From NCBI GenBank assembly GCA_938045805.1, contig CALIBL010000064.1, positions 1-52,975 of the forward strand: 52,975 bases of DNA. The letters are read 5' to 3'. Shown in pieces: positions 48,399 through 52,975 of this stretch. The first letter of the stretch is position 1. Each line of letters starts with the position of its first letter. This DNA comes from an uncultured Rubripirellula sp. GTDB lineage: Bacteria; Planctomycetota; Planctomycetia; Pirellulales; Pirellulaceae. The translations under genes and the position numbers were made by a program. The notes beneath the pieces are model-generated. The model did not search any database. It was not told where the DNA came from and saw only the letters and a list, made by a program, of their open reading frames with translations.

Positions 48399-50636
48399 TC
48401 AAATCTCAAAATTAAAGGTTTGTGCGATGATTCGCCATAACCGAGATCCCAATGACATTGGATCAACATGGATTTTGGCCGAACCTCGGTAACCGGGACG
48501 TAACGTGATATCGGTTCCCTCCAAAGGAACCCGAGCCTGATACGAAATGCTGCGAGGCTTGACCTGTCCGGTCGCCGGATCTATTTCCGTTTGAAGATCT
48601 CCACCAGTCTGACTCGCCATAGAAAGCGATGTCGCTGAGATTGGCTCACTCGATTTCTCAGTAATCTTGCCGTAGTAGGTCATCTCTCGCTCGGCATCGA
48701 GTTTAATATCGACCTCTTGCCCGACACGAACAAGCTGCACGTCACCCTGATCCACGACCAAAACCGCCTCAAATGCTTCGGGGTTACCAATCTCGCAAAT
48801 AATATCCTCGGCGGTAAGCATCGCGCCGCGATTTTTAGGTTCCAGCGGAGACCCCGTCCAAGTCGGCAACCTGCCATCATCTGGATTCCCCTGCGGCCGA
48901 TCCATCGGGGGAATCACGAAGCCTGTCCTTGGTGCCAAAACTGTCAACTCTTTGATTTCTTCTTCTGTCTTCTCGCGAAGTAATTTGATGGCGTCGAGCA
49001 ATTGTTCCTGTGTATCGATTTGAGCTTTCAGTGCTGCGTCATTGCGGCTGCGATACGAGAGGTTTCGAAGCTCGACCTCTGCAACTTGCTGTCTGCCGCT
49101 AAGGTCGGCTAAACGGATTTCCAGATCGGGGTTGCGGAGGATTGCGACCGCATCATCTTGATTAACGAATTGACGTGGTGACACAGTCCACTCAATCTGA
49201 CCCGGTGTCCCCGCGTAAACGGTACCGGCTTTACTGGGACGAATCTCCAGAGCGCAGTCGATGTGATGGGGCAAAGGTACGTAACAGACCAAAGCGATAC
49301 ACGTCGCAAGAACGCCGAGTGAAATCATGAGCGGGGTTCTTTTCACTTTGGATAATCTCCCTGGGGTACGACAAAACTTCCAAGTCTGAATCACCGGTTG
49401 CATCACCAGTCCGGCAAACCCGACAACTGCAACCATTCGGCCGATAGCCTGCAGTCCGTAAGGTTCGAGCACCTTGATCACAAACCAACAAATCGAGAAA
49501 ACGACCACCCAACGATAGATCACGCTGGCAACGGTAAAGGCACCAAATAAAAACCGCCCTCGGGTCGGTAAAAATGGGTCATCAGGCAACTCCAATCCCA
49601 GACAGGTTCGTTGGAACGCGCGTTTGAGCACCTCGGTACTCTTCTGCCGAAGATTGGGAATCTCAAGTGCATCCATCAAAATGTAGTATCCGTCAAAACG
49701 TAACAACGGATTACCGTTAACCAAAATCGTGCTAACGGCATTGAGAAACATCATGTTGAGACAGAGATCATTGATCGTTGTTCCCTGTTCGGTGAACCAC
49801 CAAATGAAGGTAGCGATCGAGGCCAAGAACATTTCCACATAGATGCCCGCGGCACCAATCCAAACTCGCTTCCATTTGTTCGGCAACATCCAAGAATCGG
49901 ACACGTTGCAATAAAGACATGGCGTGAAAACCAGCAGCATGAACCCGATCTCGTGACATTCACCACCGAACTTCTTGCAACTCAAACCATGCCCAAATTC
50001 ATGCAACACTTTGACCAGCGCCATCGTGATTGCCAAAATGAACCATCGGTCCGCGGCAAAGAACTGCTGGAAGGTCGGCAGACGCGAATAAACCGTTTCA
50101 TACTGTGACGCCAACAGTAATGAAGCGGCACAAAAGAGAAAAACAAAGCCGATGAGTGCTGGAACGGTAAACAACCAACCAAACCACGGAATCAATCCAT
50201 TGAGAATCTTCTCTGGATCAAAACCGCGATAACGGATGGCAAAGACATTGGTGAATTTGCCCATCAACTCTTTGTTCTTTTTTTTCCGTCCTCTTTCTCG
50301 CAGCGACTTGCCCTGACCCGGCGAGTTACTGATCACCAGGCCACTTCGGTGAAGCATGCCGATGAACTGTTGCAAATCGCCAAAGGTGATCTTCTGTGGT
50401 GCGAAGCGTCGCTCAAAACCATCCTTGATTTGCTGCAGGCTTACGTGCCCATCGAGCATTTTAAGGATGAAGTATTCCTCTTCATGAAAACGGAAATACT
50501 GAAGGCCTACCGGCTCTTTAACCACCCAGTAGCCCGTCCCCTGGTAACGCTGACGATTCGAGGAAAGGTCCGGACGTTTGCGCACCGTCAGCGGTCGCGA
50601 TGAACTGCTGATTAGGGATTCCGCAAGCGTGGCCAT
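48399..50636 (-). CDS. PqqD-like / M50 metallopeptidase / HlyD-like fusion membrane protein
   Basis: A 745-residue protein with three parts. Residues about 45-103 (EYFILKMLDGHVSLQQIKDGF, then DLQQFIGMLHRSGLV) resemble PqqD-type winged-helix domains. Residues about 150-450 are multi-pass membrane segments carrying the zinc motif H212-E-F-G-H216 and the late M50 motif NPLLRFDGYY, with Asp315 as probable third ligand, placing it with the YydH-type peptidase M50 group. From about 460 a HlyD/lipoyl-like periplasmic arm with a coiled coil (QIDTQEQLLDAIKLLREKTEEEIKEL) and beta-barrel ends the chain. It is the last gene of a minus-strand set with two HlyD-type adaptors. Likely role: processing or export of a peptide or envelope factor; substrate unknown. 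Confidence 0.85.
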   Translation of the reverse strand: MATLAESLISSSSRPLTVRKRPDLSSNRQRYQGTGYWVVKEPVGLQYFRFHEEEYFILKMLDGHVSLQQIKDGFERRFAPQKITFGDLQQFIGMLHRSGLVISNSPGQGKSLRERGRKKKNKELMGKFTNVFAIRYRGFDPEKILNGLIPWFGWLFTVPALIGFVFLFCAASLLLASQYETVYSRLPTFQQFFAADRWFILAITMALVKVLHEFGHGLSCKKFGGECHEIGFMLLVFTPCLYCNVSDSWMLPNKWKRVWIGAAGIYVEMFLASIATFIWWFTEQGTTINDLCLNMMFLNAVSTILVNGNPLLRFDGYYILMDALEIPNLRQKSTEVLKRAFQRTCLGLELPDDPFLPTRGRFLFGAFTVASVIYRWVVVFSICWFVIKVLEPYGLQAIGRMVAVVGFAGLVMQPVIQTWKFCRTPGRLSKVKRTPLMISLGVLATCIALVCYVPLPHHIDCALEIRPSKAGTVYAGTPGQIEWTVSPRQFVNQDDAVAILRNPDLEIRLADLSGRQQVAEVELRNLSYRSRNDAALKAQIDTQEQLLDAIKLLREKTEEEIKELTVLAPRTGFVIPPMDRPQGNPDDGRLPTWTGSPLEPKNRGAMLTAEDIICEIGNPEAFEAVLVVDQGDVQLVRVGQEVDIKLDAEREMTYYGKITEKSSEPISATSLSMASQTGGDLQTEIDPATGQVKPRSISYQARVPLEGTDITLRPGYRGSAKIHVDPMSLGSRLWRIIAQTFNFEI

Positions 50637-50681
50637 ACGAGGAACAGATTAGGAGGGTGAATCGATCTCAAGAAAAGGTCA

Positions 50682-51641
50682 CTAAAGGTCCACAGCTTTG
50701 ATTGGTATCTTGATCGACGCTCGCATTCCCGGCTTGATCAGCCAGTCAATTACCTTGCCCGTTTGCTCATCTTTGATGGGCTGATTTTGAATTTCGACCC
50801 ACACACGGTGCCGATTGTTCAAATCGATCTCCATACTCACATAACCTAACTTGCCGTCGATCTTGATTGCTTTATTGGGATCCACATCATTTTCAATCAC
50901 CACCTTCACGGGTGTACCTTGTCGCACCATGTTGCGATAACTGAGCGCATCGATGTCACCTTCAACTCGAAGGCGATCCATCTGAATGAGTGTTGCGATC
51001 GGTGCTCCGGGTTGCAACCACTCTCCTAACTGTGCGAGTCTTGCTTCGATGAATCCGGTTGACGGGGTTTTCACCTGTCTCTGCGTCAATTCGAATTCGG
51101 CCAACTGACGCTCACTTCGCTTGGCAATCATCTGCACTTCAGCAATCTTCTTCTGCATCACCGCTAGATCGATCCGTAGCTGGGCTCGCTTTGCCTCGAG
51201 ACGTTTTTTTTCCATCTCCCAATAGGGGATTGCCCCTTCCTTACGAAGATCCTTGTATGCTTCCGACTCGGCACTAGCTAACTCTTCAGCGTTAATCGCA
51301 TCTTCAAGATTGACCTCGTTTGCCGCATTCATCACGGCTTCTTTTTCTTCAGCGAGTTTCAAATTCACAGCCAATGCTGCAGCCGTATCATCAATCACGG
51401 CCAGCAATTGGCCCGTTTCAACTGTGTCACCCTCTTCAAAATGTAATTCCGTCAGCACCCCCTCAGACCTCGCGGCAAGATTCACCTTGCTGATGTATTG
51501 CACCAAACAATTCTCTGCTTCCATGGCATCGCCCGGTGACGGAACCGAAGGAGCGATCGATTGCTGTGCCCAGCCAGCACTCTCCATCCAAACAGCAGAC
51601 GCTAGAAAGCTGAGGAGGATTGTTAACAGTCTCGATTGCAT
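50682..51641 (-). CDS. Periplasmic adaptor (HlyD/RND membrane fusion protein family)
   Basis: A 319-residue secreted adaptor. A signal peptide (MQSRLLTILLSFLASAVWMESAGWAQQ) is followed by a lipoyl half-motif (AARSEGVLTELHFEEGDTVETGQLLAVID), a helical hairpin (about residues 85-175, rich in Glu/Ala/Lys), and the second lipoyl half (VKTPSTGFIEARLAQLGEWLQPGAPIATLIQ). A beta-barrel and membrane-proximal part end the protein. Such proteins bridge inner-membrane pumps to outer-membrane channels. The frame opens at 51731, overlapping the upstream gene, but ATG 51641 begins the signal peptide. It lies between the two other HlyD-containing genes and 45 bases before the M50 fusion. Confidence 0.88.
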   Translation of the reverse strand: MQSRLLTILLSFLASAVWMESAGWAQQSIAPSVPSPGDAMEAENCLVQYISKVNLAARSEGVLTELHFEEGDTVETGQLLAVIDDTAAALAVNLKLAEEKEAVMNAANEVNLEDAINAEELASAESEAYKDLRKEGAIPYWEMEKKRLEAKRAQLRIDLAVMQKKIAEVQMIAKRSERQLAEFELTQRQVKTPSTGFIEARLAQLGEWLQPGAPIATLIQMDRLRVEGDIDALSYRNMVRQGTPVKVVIENDVDPNKAIKIDGKLGYVSMEIDLNNRHRVWVEIQNQPIKDEQTGKVIDWLIKPGMRASIKIPIKAVDL

Positions 51642-51706
51642 CTTCTCAATACTCCGAATAGACAACTTCCGAGATCCCACGACCTCGAACCGGCAGGCGG
51701 AAAAAA

Positions 51707-52975
51707 CTAGAAAAAGAACTTGCAGCACCATTCGTAAATTTCATGAAAGAAGACGAAACCGCTGCTCCTGCGACCGCAATAAATCTTAGCAATCACCTTC
51801 GCGCCGGGCCTCGGCTGCAATTCTCGCAGGTTCTCCTGAGATGGAACGGCTCGCATCTTGATCACCGCGCCATGCTCTTCATTAGGATCAGCACGCATTG
51901 AAACACTATCGAGCGCGAGTTTGGCATCGAGTGGAGTGTCCGGATCGGTTGCAAGGATATAGCTAACGGTCAGCTTGTCCTGTTCGGTAAGTTGCTGATC
52001 CTTGATGTACCGATCTAAGTGACCCTCTCTTTTCTCTGGCAGTTCGACTTCAAGTACGAGCGGTTCATTGAGATCTGCAACTTCCAGCAGCACCTGGCCC
52101 GTTACAATTGGTCGACTATGGAGGGTCTTTTCAACGTCCCATGACGCCACGCGTCCATTGATGGGTGATTTGATTTCCAATTCGCCCATTCGACGCAAGT
52201 AAAGATCTTCCTTCTTCTTCAAAACGTCGAACTCGGTGTCTAACTTGATCTGCTCGGCCTCGATCGCACGGCGCTCCGAAAGTTCCAGATTGCGCAAACG
52301 CAGTTGACCCTGAACCCTTCGTTCCTCCACCCGGTTGGTCGCGAGCTGACCAACCACTTCAGTTAATTGGATCTCAAGATCGCGATTGACCATGCGTACT
52401 AAAAGGTCACCTTCTTGGACCGGATCATCATGATCCACAAGCACTTGAAGGACTTCACCATCAATGGGTGCGAAGACTTCTCTGCGCTGTATCGGAACGA
52501 GCGTTCCTTCTGCTTCAAGATTGAAATCCTTTTTGATGAAGATCAGACCAAGCACCACCGCGCAAAGCAAAGTGACGATTCCGATGGTTTTGGGTAAGGT
52601 TCTTGCTCTGAGAACCCACGTAGCTCGCCCCAAGGCACGCCACAGCGGCATCAGGAAAAGATTACTGTGGGACATCGAATTCGCGATCGCCCGCGTCCCA
52701 TGCTCGTACACCAAATCGCAACGTGCTTTGAAGATTTCCTGTGGAATCGCACTCTCAATTTGCTCCACGATGAGTGCGCCAATCACCTCTCCACGATGAG
52801 CGTTATCTCGATCAATCTCGCCGGCTGCGCCTTGATCCTGACCGACGCCTAAACGCCTTTCAGGCTCGCGCAGCGGTAAAACTGCGATGTTACGACCGTA
52901 ACTTTGGTCCACATAGTCTTCGAGAGCTTCTTCGATCTGCGGAGGTAAATCCTCGGTCGATCCGTCATGCCAAAG
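51707..52975 (-). CDS. HlyD-family membrane protein with N-terminal regulatory-like region (5' end cut)
   Basis: The minus-strand frame is open from the right edge (52975) to a stop at 51707, at least 422 codons; a GTG at 52912 is internal and not needed as a start. The first visible 80 residues, ending in GEVIGALIVEQIE, resemble the end of a GAF-like sensory domain. A single membrane helix follows (TIGIVTLLCAVVLGLIFI). Then come a lipoyl half-domain (FAPIDGEVLQVLVDHDDPVQEGDLLVRM), a coiled-coil hairpin, the second lipoyl half (IKSPINGRVASWDVEKTL) and a beta-barrel. It is the first visible gene of the export set; the stop lies 65 bases before the next start. The missing N-terminus and any partner genes are beyond the window. 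Confidence 0.82.
   Translation of the reverse strand, partial: LWHDGSTEDLPPQIEEALEDYVDQSYGRNIAVLPLREPERRLGVGQDQGAAGEIDRDNAHRGEVIGALIVEQIESAIPQEIFKARCDLVYEHGTRAIANSMSHSNLFLMPLWRALGRATWVLRARTLPKTIGIVTLLCAVVLGLIFIKKDFNLEAEGTLVPIQRREVFAPIDGEVLQVLVDHDDPVQEGDLLVRMVNRDLEIQLTEVVGQLATNRVEERRVQGQLRLRNLELSERRAIEAEQIKLDTEFDVLKKKEDLYLRRMGELEIKSPINGRVASWDVEKTLHSRPIVTGQVLLEVADLNEPLVLEVELPEKREGHLDRYIKDQQLTEQDKLTVSYILATDPDTPLDAKLALDSVSMRADPNEEHGAVIKMRAVPSQENLRELQPRPGAKVIAKIYCGRRSSGFVFFHEIYEWCCKFFF

Noticed and set aside
1..52975. tRNA, rRNA, insertion sequences, prophage or integrative element genes
   Set aside because: No cloverleaf-like T-arm sequence was seen in the gaps, and no transposase, integrase or phage protein among the frames.

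Overview
The window looks like a chromosome segment of a planctomycete, most likely a marine Pirellulaceae relative such as the Rhodopirellula/Rubripirellula group. This is inferred from gene content. There is a PSD1/DUF1549/DUF1553 cytochrome c protein followed by a DUF1501 protein and a sulfatase, a second sulfatase, a fused hydantoinase A/B protein, DUF3467 and DUF6677-like small proteins, a monomeric isocitrate dehydrogenase, and adjacent short-type psd and pssA genes. I see no rRNA, tRNA, CRISPR array, insertion sequence, integrase or prophage gene, so this reads as resident chromosome rather than an island.

Layout. 1-2573 (minus): nadB followed by a MoxR-like AAA ATPase cut by the left edge. 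3018-5259 (plus): psd and pssA, the two enzymes of phosphatidylethanolamine synthesis. 5311-7542 (minus): NADP isocitrate dehydrogenase. 7801-10015 (plus): an apparently exported methyltransferase and an APC permease. 10022-13868 (minus): sulfatase, PhoD-like phosphatase and NHL-repeat protein, probably one transcript. 14108-17210: a receiver-only response regulator, then a plus-strand MoxR/DUF58 pair. 17253-23187 (minus): PfkB-family kinase, ftsK, ispD and tyrS, closely packed. 23790-27295 (plus): rpsD, lpdA and a sulfatase-fold protein without its catalytic residues. 27337-28622 (minus): two small secreted or lipoprotein genes. 28940-35143 (plus): two small membrane proteins, trkA and a 5-oxoprolinase-like fusion. 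35431-42009 (plus): the PSD1, DUF1501 and sulfatase set, preceded by a 17-bp tandem repeat. 42069-48172: aminotransferase (minus), GMC oxidoreductase, nhaA and a LOG-family protein (plus), and a DUF3467 protein (minus) with a clear intrinsic terminator. 48399-52975 (minus): a three-gene membrane export or processing cluster that continues past the right edge.

The most distinctive system is that last cluster. It encodes a HlyD-like membrane protein, a secreted periplasmic adaptor, and one polypeptide joining a PqqD-like N-terminal domain, an M50 (site-2 protease type) membrane metallopeptidase core and a HlyD-like C-terminal arm. This suggests processing and export of a modified peptide or envelope component, but no substrate gene lies inside the window. 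Other items worth attention are the pseudo-sulfatase with Asp in place of the catalytic Cys, the nhaA leader hairpin and the His-rich loop of NhaA, the acidic tail of FtsK, and the tandem repeat ahead of the PSD1 gene.
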